Shown here in pieces: positions 8,574-18,852 of a stretch of DNA of 64,000 nt. The stretch's first letter is position 1. Each line of letters begins with the position of its first letter. Source of the stretch: Pseudomonas allokribbensis. GTDB lineage: Bacteria > Pseudomonadota > Gammaproteobacteria > Pseudomonadales > Pseudomonadaceae. The stretch lies in the NCBI RefSeq assembly GCF_014863605.1, contig NZ_CP062252.1, forward strand, positions 5,488,501 to 5,552,500. Reading direction: 5' to 3'. The notes beneath the pieces were generated by a model, which made no database searches, had not been told where the DNA came from, and was given only the letters and a program-made list of their open reading frames with translations. The translations under genes and the position numbers were made by a program.

Positions 8574-9476
8574 TCAGAGGCGGCTGGAGAGATCGTCCAG
8601 GGCCGCGCGTAAATCCGTGAAGCGGAAACTGAATCCGGCTTCCAGCAAGCGTGCCGGCGTGGCCCGTTGGCCACCCAGCAACAGCAATGACATCTCGCCG
8701 AGCCCGACCTTCAAGGCGAGGGCCGGCATCGGCATGAACGCCGGGCGATGCAGCACGCTGCCCAGCGTCTTGGCGAATTCGCGATTGCGCACAGGTTTCG
8801 GTGCGCACGCATTATAAGGACCGCTGGCCTGATTGCGGTGCAGAAGAAAATCAATCAGGGCGATTTGATCGTCGATATGAATCCACGACATCCACTGCCG
8901 ACCATTACCCAAAGGCCCGCCCAGTCCGAGTTTGAACGGCAGCAACAGGCGCGACAAAAAACCGCCCTCGGCCGACAGCACCAGCCCGGTTCGCACCAGC
9001 ACCACGCGAATGTCCATCGCTTCGGCGCGTTGCGCGGTTTCCTCCCAGGCAATGCACAACTGACTGGCGAAATCGTCGATCACCGGTGGCGAGTCTTCGG
9101 TCAACTCGCGTTCGCCGCCGTCACCGTACCAACCCACCGCCGAGCCCGAGATCAGCAGTGACGGTTTCTGCCCGCGATTTTCCAGCCACGTCAGCAACGT
9201 TTCGGTGAGCGTGATGCGACTGCTCCACAACACGGCTTTACGCCGATGGGTCCACGGCCGGTCGGCAATCGGCGCGCCGGCGAGGTTGACGATCACGTCG
9301 ACCGGCTCGTCGCCAAAGTCCTCCAGACGCGCAATGCCACGCACTGGCGCTCCACAGATTTTCGCGACTTTTTCCGCGCGACGACTCAGCACGGTCAAGC
9401 GATGTCCCTGCCCCAACCAGTGCCGGCAGAGCTGACGTCCGATCAATCCAGTACCGCCGGTCAGCAATATGTGCAT
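8574..9476 (-). CDS. TIGR01777-family NAD(P)-binding epimerase-like protein (YfcH type)
   Basis: A 300-aa extended-SDR protein. The Rossmann motif [14 protein letters not shown] is at residues 4-17, the family stretch [15 protein letters not shown] follows at about 60-74, and the C-terminal DUF1731-like region contains [29 protein letters not shown]. The enzyme activity of this family is not established. It precedes hemH by 13 bp and is divergent from the renalase gene across 197 bp that carries TGTACA elements. Confidence 0.82.
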   Translation of the reverse strand: MHILLTGGTGLIGRQLCRHWLGQGHRLTVLSRRAEKVAKICGAPVRGIARLEDFGDEPVDVIVNLAGAPIADRPWTHRRKAVLWSSRITLTETLLTWLENRGQKPSLLISGSAVGWYGDGGERELTEDSPPVIDDFASQLCIAWEETAQRAEAMDIRVVLVRTGLVLSAEGGFLSRLLLPFKLGLGGPLGNGRQWMSWIHIDDQIALIDFLLHRNQASGPYNACAPKPVRNREFAKTLGSVLHRPAFMPMPALALKVGLGEMSLLLLGGQRATPARLLEAGFSFRFTDLRAALDDLSSRL

Positions 9477-9571
9477 GACATCTTCCTCGCGTGGCGTTTT
9501 ACCCCGATCCCTAGTCTATTTTTATAAGCAGGGATCTTTTCTATCGGGCAGGCTCTATTGTTTAACAATAG

Positions 9572-10872
<1,301 letters not shown>

Positions 10873-10887
10873 TTCTCGCCAAAATCC

Positions 10888-10911
10888 TGTACAAATAAAT
10901 TGACTTGTACA
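10888..10911 (+). promoter_or_regulatory. Perfect TGTACA-N12-TGTACA operator 1 with promoter
   Basis: TGTACA at 10888-10893 and 10906-10911 are separated by exactly 12 bases, matching the PplR1/class II LitR direct-repeat consensus. A sigma-70-like promoter, TTGACT at 10900-10905, 16 bp, TATGCT at 10922-10927, overlaps the right half-site, so a bound regulator would cover the -35 region. Confidence 0.75.
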
Positions 10912-10937
10912 CCCTTGAATCTATGCTGAAGGAATGT

Positions 10938-10961
10938 TGTACAGAATAATTATTTTGTACA
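10938..10961 (+). promoter_or_regulatory. Perfect TGTACA-N12-TGTACA operator 2
   Basis: A second copy with identical spacing: TGTACA at 10938-10943 and 10956-10961. It lies just downstream of the promoter at 10900-10927 and 22 bp before the DUF523/DUF1722 gene. Two perfect copies within 75 bp make chance very unlikely. Confidence 0.72.
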
Positions 10962-10983
10962 AATTCAGATTCGAGGTGCCTCC

Positions 10984-11937
10984 ATGTCCGAACCGTCCCC
11001 ACCCAAGATCGCCATCAGCGCCTGCCTGATGGGGGCCGAAGTGCGCTACAACGGCGGACACAAGGCATCGCGACTGTGCACCCGCACCCTCACTGAGTAT
11101 TTCCAGTTCGTCCCGGTCTGCCCGGAAGTCGCGATCGGCCTGGGCATTCCCCGCGAGCCGATTCGCCTGGTGGGTGACCCGGATCATCCCCAGGCTCTCG
11201 GCACTGTTCATCGCGAGGCCGACGTCACCGACGCGCTGTCCGCTTATGGCCAGAAAATGGCCACCGAACTCGATGACATCTGCGGCTACATCTTCATGCA
11301 GCAATCGCCGTCCTGCGGGCTGGAGCGGGTCAAGGTCTATCACCACAACGGCGCGCCGATCGGCAGCGGGCGCGGGATCTACGCCCAGGCCTTCTGTGTC
11401 CGGCACCCAGATCTACCGGTGGAGGAAGCCGGACGATTGAACGATCCGGTCCTGCGGGAAAATTTCATCACTCGGGTGTTCGCCTACAGCGACTGGCAAC
11501 AGGTGCTCGAACAAGGCCTGAGCCGCCGCGCCCTGACCGACTTCCACTCACGTTACAAATACCTGCTGATGGCCCACAACCCGGTGCAATACAAGGCGCT
11601 GGGCAATCTACTGGGCAACATGAGCGGAATCGATCCCGTGGCGCTCGGCCCGCGCTACTTCAGCCAATTGATGGCGGCGCTGAGCACCTGCGCCACGCGC
11701 CGCACCCACAGCAACGTGTTGCAGCACATCAGTGGCTACCTGAAACGGGCCATCAGCACCGAAGACAAACAGGAAATGCAGCACGTCATCGGCCAGTACC
11801 GCCACGGCATCGTGCCGCTGGTGGTGCCGCTGACGCTGCTCAAGCATCACTTTCGCCAACACCCCGATCCGTACATCGCGCAACAGGTTTACCTGCAACC
11901 GCACCCGGAAAACCTCAGCCTGCGAAACGCCATTTGA
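10984..11937 (+). CDS. DUF523 + DUF1722 (YbgA-like) protein
   Basis: A 317-aa two-domain protein. The N-terminal DUF523 part (about 1-150) carries conserved cysteines: ISACLMGAEVRYNGGHK, VPVCPEV and the C in QQSPSCGLERVKVY. The C-terminal DUF1722/YbgA part (about 185-310) has FHSRYKYLLMAHNPVQYKALG. The biochemical function is not established; YbgA homologues are often found beside photolyase genes, as here. It is the first gene of a long overlapping operon behind two LitR-type operators. Its stop codon overlaps the ATG of the MerR gene by one base. Confidence 0.85.
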   Translation: MSEPSPPKIAISACLMGAEVRYNGGHKASRLCTRTLTEYFQFVPVCPEVAIGLGIPREPIRLVGDPDHPQALGTVHREADVTDALSAYGQKMATELDDICGYIFMQQSPSCGLERVKVYHHNGAPIGSGRGIYAQAFCVRHPDLPVEEAGRLNDPVLRENFITRVFAYSDWQQVLEQGLSRRALTDFHSRYKYLLMAHNPVQYKALGNLLGNMSGIDPVALGPRYFSQLMAALSTCATRRTHSNVLQHISGYLKRAISTEDKQEMQHVIGQYRHGIVPLVVPLTLLKHHFRQHPDPYIAQQVYLQPHPENLSLRNAI

Positions 11938-12878
11938 TGAACGACTCACCCGACACCAGCGCCCGCGAAGACCTCGGCGCCGACTTCAAGAAAGCCCTCG
12001 ACGACGGCTGGCTGCCGATCCGCGAGGTCGCGCGCCAGACCGGCGTCAACGCGATTACCCTGCGCGCCTGGGAACGCCGTTACGGATTGATCGTGCCCCA
12101 GCGCACGCCTAAAGGTCATCGCCTGTACTCGGCCGAGCACGTGCAGCGCATCCAGACCATCCTCACCTGGCTGAACCGGGGCGTTGCGGTCAGTCAGGTC
12201 AAACCGCTGCTCGACACACCGCAAGCCTTCAACGAGCCGCTGGAAAACGAATGGCAGCCGTTGCATCAAGCCGCACTGCAGGCGGTCATCCAATTGAACG
12301 AACGCAGCCTCGACGACAGCGTCAACCAGGCCATGGCGTTGTACCCGCCGCGAACCCTGTGCGAGCAATTGCTGATGCCGTTGCTGGCGGAACTCGAACA
12401 GCGCTGGCAGGGCCAGTTCGGTGCGCAGATGGAGCGGGTGTTCTTTCACGCCTGGCTGCGTAGCAAATTTGGCGCACGCATCTACCATAACAACCGTCAG
12501 TTGCGCGGTGCGCCACTGCTGCTGGTCAATCATTCGGACTTACTGCTGGAGCCGCACCTGTGGCTCTGCGCCTGGTTGATCAGCAGTGCCGATTGCCCGG
12601 TGCAGGTGTTTGACTGGCCGCTGCCGGCCGGGGAACTGGCGTTGGCAGTCGATCATCTGCAAGCCCGTGGCGTACTGCTGTATTCCAGCAAAGCCATGAA
12701 CCTTGCGCAGTTGCCGAAGCTGTTGAATGGCGTCAGCTGCCTGAAAATGATTGCCGGACCAACGGTGTGCATCCACCACGCCGAGTTGTCCGTAAGAACC
12801 TCCGAGATCGCTGATCTGTACCTGGCCGAAGATCCTCTGGCGGCGCATCAGGTGCTGATAGAGCGAGAGTTGATTTGA
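11937..12878 (+). CDS. MerR-family regulator, class II LitR/PplR-like
   Basis: A 313-aa regulator. The N-terminal MerR helix-turn-helix is at about residues 23-90 (LPIREVARQTGVNAITLRAWERRYGLIVPQRTPKGHRLYS). The long C-terminal part resembles the degenerate cobalamin-domain region of LitR/CarH proteins; I see no obvious B12-ligand motif, as in class II LitR. In P. putida the homologue PplR1, with LOV proteins, controls photolyase and lipid genes. It is placed directly before phr and behind two matching operators, so it probably autoregulates the operon. No LOV-domain gene lies in this window. Confidence 0.82.
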   Translation: MNDSPDTSAREDLGADFKKALDDGWLPIREVARQTGVNAITLRAWERRYGLIVPQRTPKGHRLYSAEHVQRIQTILTWLNRGVAVSQVKPLLDTPQAFNEPLENEWQPLHQAALQAVIQLNERSLDDSVNQAMALYPPRTLCEQLLMPLLAELEQRWQGQFGAQMERVFFHAWLRSKFGARIYHNNRQLRGAPLLLVNHSDLLLEPHLWLCAWLISSADCPVQVFDWPLPAGELALAVDHLQARGVLLYSSKAMNLAQLPKLLNGVSCLKMIAGPTVCIHHAELSVRTSEIADLYLAEDPLAAHQVLIERELI

Positions 12879-14344
12879 TGAAGACTGTCGAGAACACCAT
12901 GCAATTGATCTGGCTGCGCAGCGACCTGCGCCAACATGACAACACCGCCCTGACGGCCGCCGCCGAGCGTGGCCCGACCGTGGCCGTGTACCTGTTGAGC
13001 CCCGAGCAATGGCAGGAACATGACGACGCCCCGTGCAAGATCGATTTCTGGCTGCGCAACCTGCGGGAGCTGAGCAAAAGCCTCGCAGCACTGAACATCC
13101 CGTTGTTGATCCGCAGCGCCCCGCGCTGGGATCAGGCGCCAGCGGTGCTGCTTGAGCTGTGCCGGCAATTGAAGGTCGAGGCCGTTCACGCCAACGAGGA
13201 ATATGGCATTCATGAAAGCCGCCGCGATGCAGCGGTTGCACGAGCCTTGCAAGCCGAAAGCATCACGTTTCATAGCCACCTTGATCAGTTGCTGTTCCAA
13301 CCCGGCAGCGTGTTGACCAAGACCGACACCTACTTTCAGGTGTTCAGCCAGTTCCGCAAAGTCTGCTATGAACGTTTGCATCGCTCGATGCCGGCGCTGA
13401 TAAAGGCGCCGTCGGCGCAGGTCCCGCTGAATATCGACAGCGATCCGCTGCCCGAGTCCATCGAGGGTTTCCCGACACCCGGCCAGGCCCTGCGCAACCT
13501 GTGGCCCGCCGGCGAAACCGAGGCCCAACGACGCCTCGACACCTTCGCCGACGTGCAGATCGACTATTACAAGAGCGAACGCGACTTCCCGGCCAAGCCT
13601 GGCACCAGCCAGCTCTCGGCCTATCTCGCGGCGGGTGTGATCTCGCCGCGCCAGTGCCTGCATGCCGCGCTGCAAACCAATCAGGGCGAATTCGAAAGCG
13701 GCAAGGTCGGCGCCGTCACCTGGATCAACGAGCTGCTGTGGCGCGAGTTCTACAAACACATTCTGGTGGGTTACCCACGGGTCTCCCGCCATCGCGCGTT
13801 CCGCCCGGAAACCGAAGCCCTGGCCTGGCGCGATGCGCCGCAGGAACTGGCGGCCTGGCAGCAGGCACGCACCGGCCTGCCGATCATCGACGCGGCCATG
13901 CGCCAATTGCTCGAAACCGGCTGGATGCACAATCGCCTGCGGATGGTGGTGGCGATGTTCCTGACCAAGAACCTGCTGATCGACTGGCGTGAAGGCGAGC
14001 GTTTTTTCATGCGCCACCTGATCGACGGCGATCTGGCGGCGAACAACGGCGGCTGGCAGTGGAGCGCTTCAACCGGCACCGATGCAGCGCCGTACTTCCG
14101 GATTTTCAACCCGGTCAGCCAGTCGGAAAAATTCGACAGCGAAGGCCTGTTCATCAAACACTGGCTGCCTGAACTGGCCGGACTGAACAAGAAGGAAGTG
14201 CACAACCCGGCGAGCGCTGGCGGGCTGTTCAGGGTGGCGGACTATCCACCGCCGATCGTCAACCTGAGCACCTCGCGGGAGCGGGCACTGAGCGCGTTCA
14301 AGAACCTGCCGTCACGCCAGGCGGCCGGAGGCGGGCATGAGTGA
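12878..14344 (+). CDS. phrB: Deoxyribodipyrimidine photolyase (class I CPD photolyase)
   Basis: A 488-aa enzyme that uses blue light and FADH- to split cyclobutane pyrimidine dimers. The N-terminal antenna domain starts at MQLIWLRSDLRQHDNTAL, and the FAD domain has TSQLSAYLAAGVISPRQC, the tryptophan-rich MHNRLRMVVAMFLTKNLL, and NGGWQWSASTGTDAAPYFR. The ATG at 12878 overlaps the MerR stop and has GAGAG eight bases upstream; the internal ATG at 12899 is the family's usual first residue and is an alternative. The 3' end overlaps the next gene by eight bases. Confidence 0.93.
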   Translation: MKTVENTMQLIWLRSDLRQHDNTALTAAAERGPTVAVYLLSPEQWQEHDDAPCKIDFWLRNLRELSKSLAALNIPLLIRSAPRWDQAPAVLLELCRQLKVEAVHANEEYGIHESRRDAAVARALQAESITFHSHLDQLLFQPGSVLTKTDTYFQVFSQFRKVCYERLHRSMPALIKAPSAQVPLNIDSDPLPESIEGFPTPGQALRNLWPAGETEAQRRLDTFADVQIDYYKSERDFPAKPGTSQLSAYLAAGVISPRQCLHAALQTNQGEFESGKVGAVTWINELLWREFYKHILVGYPRVSRHRAFRPETEALAWRDAPQELAAWQQARTGLPIIDAAMRQLLETGWMHNRLRMVVAMFLTKNLLIDWREGERFFMRHLIDGDLAANNGGWQWSASTGTDAAPYFRIFNPVSQSEKFDSEGLFIKHWLPELAGLNKKEVHNPASAGGLFRVADYPPPIVNLSTSRERALSAFKNLPSRQAAGGGHE

Positions 14345-14759
14345 ATTTCTGCGCCGTTTCGCCCGCCAGTTTGCGCAGTTGAACAAAGACAACCTGCACA
14401 GCCTGGACGCGCTCTACAGCGAGGACATTCATTTCACCGATCCCTTGCACGAGGTGCAGGGGCTGACGCAATTGCGCAGCTACTTCAGCGAGTTGTACGC
14501 GAATGTCAGTGAGCTGCGGTTCGACTTCCACGGTTTCGACCAGATCGGCGACTGCGAAGGTTACCTGCGCTGGGTCATGAGTTACCGCCACCCGCGTCTG
14601 GCGGGCGGACGATTGATTCGCGTCACGGGCTGCTCGCACCTGCTCTGGCGCGACAAGGTTTATCGCCACCGGGATTACTTCGATGCCGGGGCGCTGCTTT
14701 ATGAACATCTACCTGTATTGGGCCGGGTGATTGCCTGGCTGAAAAGGAGACTGGGATGA
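14337..14759 (+). CDS. SnoaL/NTF2-like protein
   Basis: A 140-aa protein with the alpha+beta cone pattern of the NTF2-like superfamily: an N-terminal helix (LRRFARQFAQLNKDNLHSLDALY), a DIHFTDPLHEVQG strand/loop, and C-terminal strands (GRLIRVTGCSHLLWRDKVYRHRDYFDAGALLYEHLP). Such proteins bind or isomerise small hydrophobic compounds or act as partner subunits. It overlaps phr by eight bases and the SDR gene by four (ATGA), a strong sign of translational coupling. The specific role in the photolyase/lipid cluster is unknown. Confidence 0.8.
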   Translation: MSEFLRRFARQFAQLNKDNLHSLDALYSEDIHFTDPLHEVQGLTQLRSYFSELYANVSELRFDFHGFDQIGDCEGYLRWVMSYRHPRLAGGRLIRVTGCSHLLWRDKVYRHRDYFDAGALLYEHLPVLGRVIAWLKRRLG

Positions 14760-15538
14760 GTCGTTCAACTCCACGCCGTTATTGGCTGACCGGCGCCAGC
14801 AGTGGCATCGGCGCAGCGCTGGCGGAAGAGATTCTGAAAACCGGTGCACACCTGGCGGTCAGTTCCCGTCAGGTCACACCACTCAAAGTGCTGTCGCAAC
14901 GCTATCCGGGCCAAGTGCTGGTGCTGCCGGGGGATTTGACCAACAGCCAGACCGTGCGGGAAATCGGTGAACAGATCGCGATGGACTGGGGGGCGTTGGA
15001 CAGCGTGATTCTCAACGCCGGCACCTGCGAGTACGTCGATGCCCAGCAGTTCGACGCCTCGATCATCGAGCACGTGGTGCGCACCAACCTGCTCGCCAGC
15101 AGCTACTGCATCGAAGCCGCCCTGCCCTTGCTGCGCAAGGGAACCGCGCCGCATCTGGTAGGCATGGCCAGTTCCGTCACTTACGTGCCATTGCCTCGGG
15201 CCGAGGCTTACGGCGCGTCGAAGGCCGGGTTGCGGTATCTGTTCGAGTCGTTGCGCATCGATCTGGCGGACGAAGGCATTGAAGTCACGGTCATCAGCCC
15301 GGGCTTTGTCGAAACACCATTGACCGCCAAAAACGATTTCCCGATGCCATTGAGCTGGCCTGCGGAAAAAGCGGCGAGTCACATCTTCGGCAGACTCAAG
15401 GAGCGGCCTCTGGAGATAGCCTTTCCGGCGCTGTTCATGGCTGCGCTCTGGCCATTGTCGAAAATGCCGGCGCGGGTACAACTGGCGATTGGCAAACGCA
15501 TGGTGCGGCGCAGCCCGCCGCTCAGGGATCTGACGTGA
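14756..15538 (+). CDS. Short-chain dehydrogenase/reductase
   Basis: A 260-aa classical SDR oxidoreductase. The cofactor motif TGASSGIG is at residues 12-19, NAG at about 89-91 (VILNAGTCEY), and the catalytic Y-x3-K in AEAYGASKAGL. The substrate is unknown; its place between a SnoaL-like protein and a flavin oxidase in a cluster with a CFA-synthase homologue points to a lipid or oxidised acyl-chain substrate. The stop codon overlaps the GTG of the next gene (GTGA). Confidence 0.85.
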   Translation: MSRSTPRRYWLTGASSGIGAALAEEILKTGAHLAVSSRQVTPLKVLSQRYPGQVLVLPGDLTNSQTVREIGEQIAMDWGALDSVILNAGTCEYVDAQQFDASIIEHVVRTNLLASSYCIEAALPLLRKGTAPHLVGMASSVTYVPLPRAEAYGASKAGLRYLFESLRIDLADEGIEVTVISPGFVETPLTAKNDFPMPLSWPAEKAASHIFGRLKERPLEIAFPALFMAALWPLSKMPARVQLAIGKRMVRRSPPLRDLT

Positions 15539-16782
15539 ACATCGCCATTGTCGGCAGCGGGATCGCAGGCCTGACCTGCGCCTACCTGCTCAATCGCCGA
15601 CATGACGTGACGGTGTTCGAGGCCGGCGACCGGGTCGGCGGCCATACGCACACAGTAAAAGTGACGGTGGATGGGCGTGATTACGCAGTGGACACCGGGT
15701 TCATCGTGTTCAACGACTGGACGTACCCGAACTTCATTCGCTTGCTCGGCCAGTTGGGCGTAACCGCCAAGGCCACCGAGATGAGCTTTTCGGTGACCGA
15801 CCCCGACACCGGCCTGGAATACAACGGCAACAACCTCGACAGCCTGTTCGCCCAACGCAGCAATCTGTTGTCGCCAGGGTTCTGGGGCATGCTGCGTGAC
15901 ATCCTGCGTTTCAATAAGGAAGCCCGGCGCGACCTCGCCGAACAGCGGATAACCACTGACACCACGCTGGACGATTACCTCAAGGCCGGCGGCTACGGCG
16001 AGCGCTTCATCCTGCATTACATCGTGCCGATGGGCGCGGCGATCTGGTCGATGCCCATGGCCCAGATGCTGAATTTTCCGTTGCAGTTCTTCGTGCGGTT
16101 CTTCGAGAACCACGGTTTGTTGTCGGTCAGCAATCGTCCGCAATGGCGAGTGATCGAGGGCGGCTCGAGTGCTTACATCGCGCCGCTGACCGAGTCTTTC
16201 AAAGAACGGATCCGCGTGAACTGTCCGGTAAACCGGATCGATCGCAACGAACACGGCGTGGTTATCCACAGCCCCGCCGACATCGAACACTTCGACAAAG
16301 TCGTGCTGGCCTGCCACAGCGATCAGGCATTGCGTCTGCTGGCCAATCCCGGCAGTGCCGAGCGGGAGATTCTCGGTGCCCTGCCCTACGCCGACAACGA
16401 AGTGGTGCTGCACACCGACACCCGCCTGTTGCCGACGCGCAAACGGGCCTGGGCCAGCTGGAACTATCGCCTCGGCGGGGCCGGCCATACCCAGGCGGCC
16501 GTCACTTACGACATGAATATCCTGCAAGGCATCCAGAGCGACGCCACGTTCTGCGTCAGCCTCAACCAGAGCGCCGGCATCAGCCCGTCCAAAGTGCTTG
16601 CCCGTTTCACCTATGCCCATCCGCAATTCAGCCTCGCAGCGGTGGCGGCACAACAGCGCTGGGCCGAACTCGACGGAGCACAACACACCCATTATTGCGG
16701 CGCCTATTGGGCCAACGGTTTTCATGAGGACGGCGTGGTCAGCGCTTTACGCGTGGCCGCCGCGTTCGGAGAAAGCCTGTGA
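15535..16782 (+). CDS. FAD/NAD(P)-binding amine-oxidase-like protein
   Basis: A 415-aa flavoprotein with GSGIAGLTCAYLL (residues 7-19) and the FAD segment EAGDRVGGHTHT. It belongs to the flavin-containing amine oxidase/desaturase superfamily group found next to DUF1365 and CFA-synthase-like genes in many proteobacteria. A role in modifying membrane acyl chains, for example oxidation in furan fatty acid formation, is inferred from context only. The GTG start overlaps the SDR stop, and its own stop overlaps the GTG of the DUF1365 gene. Confidence 0.83.
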   Translation: MNIAIVGSGIAGLTCAYLLNRRHDVTVFEAGDRVGGHTHTVKVTVDGRDYAVDTGFIVFNDWTYPNFIRLLGQLGVTAKATEMSFSVTDPDTGLEYNGNNLDSLFAQRSNLLSPGFWGMLRDILRFNKEARRDLAEQRITTDTTLDDYLKAGGYGERFILHYIVPMGAAIWSMPMAQMLNFPLQFFVRFFENHGLLSVSNRPQWRVIEGGSSAYIAPLTESFKERIRVNCPVNRIDRNEHGVVIHSPADIEHFDKVVLACHSDQALRLLANPGSAEREILGALPYADNEVVLHTDTRLLPTRKRAWASWNYRLGGAGHTQAAVTYDMNILQGIQSDATFCVSLNQSAGISPSKVLARFTYAHPQFSLAAVAAQQRWAELDGAQHTHYCGAYWANGFHEDGVVSALRVAAAFGESL

Positions 16783-17594
16783 ACAGCGCGCTCTACAGCG
16801 GCTGGATCGCCCATCGGCGATTCGCTCCGCGCCGTCATGAATTCCGCTACCGGATCGGGCTGATCTATCTCGACCTGACTGAACAGGACGCCGTGCTGAA
16901 CCTGTCGCCCTTGGCGGGCGCGAACCGGTTTGCCCCGTTCTCATTTCGCGAGACCGACTACCTCAAGACCTTCACCGGTCGTGGTGTGCGGCTGATCGAT
17001 GCCGTGCGCCTGCTGGTCGGTGAGGCCCTCGGTCACGAGCCGCAGGGTTCGATCTGCCTGTTGACCCAGCCGCGCAGTTGGGGCCTGGCATTCAACCCGG
17101 TGAGTTTCTTTTACTGCCACGAGGCCGACGGGCAACTGGCGGCGATTCTCTGCGAAGTCAGCAACACGCCGTGGCGTGAGCGCTATCACTATGTGCTCCC
17201 GGCTCAAGCGCCGACCAACGTACGCGACTTCCACCAGCATTTCGCCGTGGCCAAGGCGTTTCACGTTTCGCCTTTCCTGCCGCCGGATCTGGAATACCGC
17301 ATGAGTTTCAGCCCCGCCGCGCAAACCCTGGGCGTGCACATGGCCGACTGGCAGGGCGAGCAAAAACTGTTCGACGCCACGCTCAACCTGAAACGCGAAC
17401 CTCTTGATCGACGCAACCTGCACCGGCATCTGTGGCGCTTTCCCTGGATGACCGCCAAGACCGCCCTCGCGATCTATTGGCAGGCCCTGCGATTGCTGCT
17501 CAAGCGCACCCCGCTGTTTCCCCATCGGACGGCCGACGACAGCTTTCGAACCGCCACTGCGTCTCCCGAGGAGCACCGCCATGAAATCCTCTAG
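16779..17594 (+). CDS. DUF1365 protein
   Basis: A 271-aa DUF1365-family protein: SGWIAHRRFAPRRHEFRYR at the N-terminus, LLTQPRSWGLAFNPVSFFYC centrally, and a conserved YHYVLPAQAP segment. The biochemical activity of the family is unknown; in Rhodobacter the homologue RSP1090 belongs to the singlet-oxygen response together with a CFA-synthase homologue. The start is a GTG in GTGA overlap with the upstream gene, and the end overlaps the CFA-like gene by 14 bases. Confidence 0.85.
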   Translation: MNSALYSGWIAHRRFAPRRHEFRYRIGLIYLDLTEQDAVLNLSPLAGANRFAPFSFRETDYLKTFTGRGVRLIDAVRLLVGEALGHEPQGSICLLTQPRSWGLAFNPVSFFYCHEADGQLAAILCEVSNTPWRERYHYVLPAQAPTNVRDFHQHFAVAKAFHVSPFLPPDLEYRMSFSPAAQTLGVHMADWQGEQKLFDATLNLKREPLDRRNLHRHLWRFPWMTAKTALAIYWQALRLLLKRTPLFPHRTADDSFRTATASPEEHRHEIL

Positions 17595-18852
17595 CGTTTC
17601 GGCCAGAGCCATCCCGTTCAGTACGTACGGCATCACCGGTTCGCTGCTGCGCCGTGGAGTTCTTCGTCAGCTCGCACAGCTCAAGCATGGGCAACTGGTG
17701 GTGATCGAGGACGGCGAACGCCAGGTCTTCGGCACGCCGGGCAGTGCGTTGCTGGGCGAGATTCATGTCCTTGATGCGGCGGCGTGGGGCATGGTCGCGG
17801 GCAACGGTTCGATCGGTGCGGGTGAAGCCTTCATTCATGGTTACTGGAGTTCGCCGGACCTGACGGCGGTAGTGCGGGTCTTCGTCAGCAACCTTGAGGT
17901 GCTCGATGGCATGGAGGGCGGACTGGCGAAAATCGGCCGGCCGCTGGTGCGCGGGCTGCACTGGCTTAACCGCAACACACGCAAGGGCTCGCAGAAAAAC
18001 ATCGCCGCGCACTACGACCTCGGCAACGATCTGTTCGAGCAGTTTCTCGACCCGACCATGATGTACTCGGCGGCGCAGTTCCTGCGTCCCGACGACAGCC
18101 TGGAACAGGCGCAGTTGAACAAACTGGAGCGGATCTGCCAGAAACTCGCGCTCGAACCCGGCGACCACCTGCTGGAAATCGGCACCGGCTGGGGCAGCAT
18201 GGCGCTGTACGCCGCGCAGCACTATGGCTGCAAAGTCACCACGACCACGCTGTCCAAAGAGCAATACGCGTTCACGGCCCGGCGCATCGAAAGCCTCGGC
18301 TTGCAGGATCGAGTGACACTGCTGCTCAAGGACTACCGCGACCTCACCGGCCAGTACGACAAACTGGTATCGATCGAGATGATCGAAGCGGTCGGCCATC
18401 GCTTCCTGCCGACCTACTTCAAGCAATGCGCGCACCTGCTCAAGAGCAACGGCCTGATGCTGCTGCAAGCAATCACCATTCGGGACCAGCGTTACGAGCA
18501 GGCGAAACGCGGCGTGGATTTCATCCAGCGTTACATCTTCCCCGGCGGCGCCCTGCCCTGTGTGCAGAAGATGCTCGAAATCGTCAGCCGCGACACCGAC
18601 ATGAACCTGCTGCACATGGAAGATTTCGGCCTGCACTACGCCCGGACCCTGCGCCTGTGGCATGAGAACTTTCGCCATGCCCACGGCCGTCTGAGCGAAT
18701 TGGGCTACGACGATTATTTCCTGCGGCTGTGGGAGTTTTATCTGTGCTACTGCGAGGGCGGCTTCCTCGAACGCACCATCGGCACCGCGCAATTGCTGTT
18801 GGCCAAACCGGCGGCCATGCCGGCACCGTTGCTCGGGCGCTTCGATGCTTGA
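17581..18852 (+). CDS. Cyclopropane-fatty-acyl-phospholipid synthase-like SAM methyltransferase (UfaM candidate)
   Basis: A 423-aa methyltransferase of the CFA synthase family acting on unsaturated phospholipid acyl chains. Family landmarks are AHYDLGNDLFEQFLD (residues 143-157), the SAM motif EIGTGWG (199-205) and the C-terminal LCYCEGGF. P. putida has a light-inducible homologue named ufaM, linked to methylated furan fatty acids, and the operon context here agrees; a plain cyclopropane synthase is the alternative. It overlaps the genes on both sides. Confidence 0.85.
   Translation: MKSSSVSARAIPFSTYGITGSLLRRGVLRQLAQLKHGQLVVIEDGERQVFGTPGSALLGEIHVLDAAAWGMVAGNGSIGAGEAFIHGYWSSPDLTAVVRVFVSNLEVLDGMEGGLAKIGRPLVRGLHWLNRNTRKGSQKNIAAHYDLGNDLFEQFLDPTMMYSAAQFLRPDDSLEQAQLNKLERICQKLALEPGDHLLEIGTGWGSMALYAAQHYGCKVTTTTLSKEQYAFTARRIESLGLQDRVTLLLKDYRDLTGQYDKLVSIEMIEAVGHRFLPTYFKQCAHLLKSNGLMLLQAITIRDQRYEQAKRGVDFIQRYIFPGGALPCVQKMLEIVSRDTDMNLLHMEDFGLHYARTLRLWHENFRHAHGRLSELGYDDYFLRLWEFYLCYCEGGFLERTIGTAQLLLAKPAAMPAPLLGRFDA

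Noticed and set aside
12899..14344. Shorter photolyase start at ATG 12899
   Set aside because: Kept as an alternative only: it matches the family N-terminus, but the ATG at 12878 has the better ribosome-binding site and stop-start overlap.
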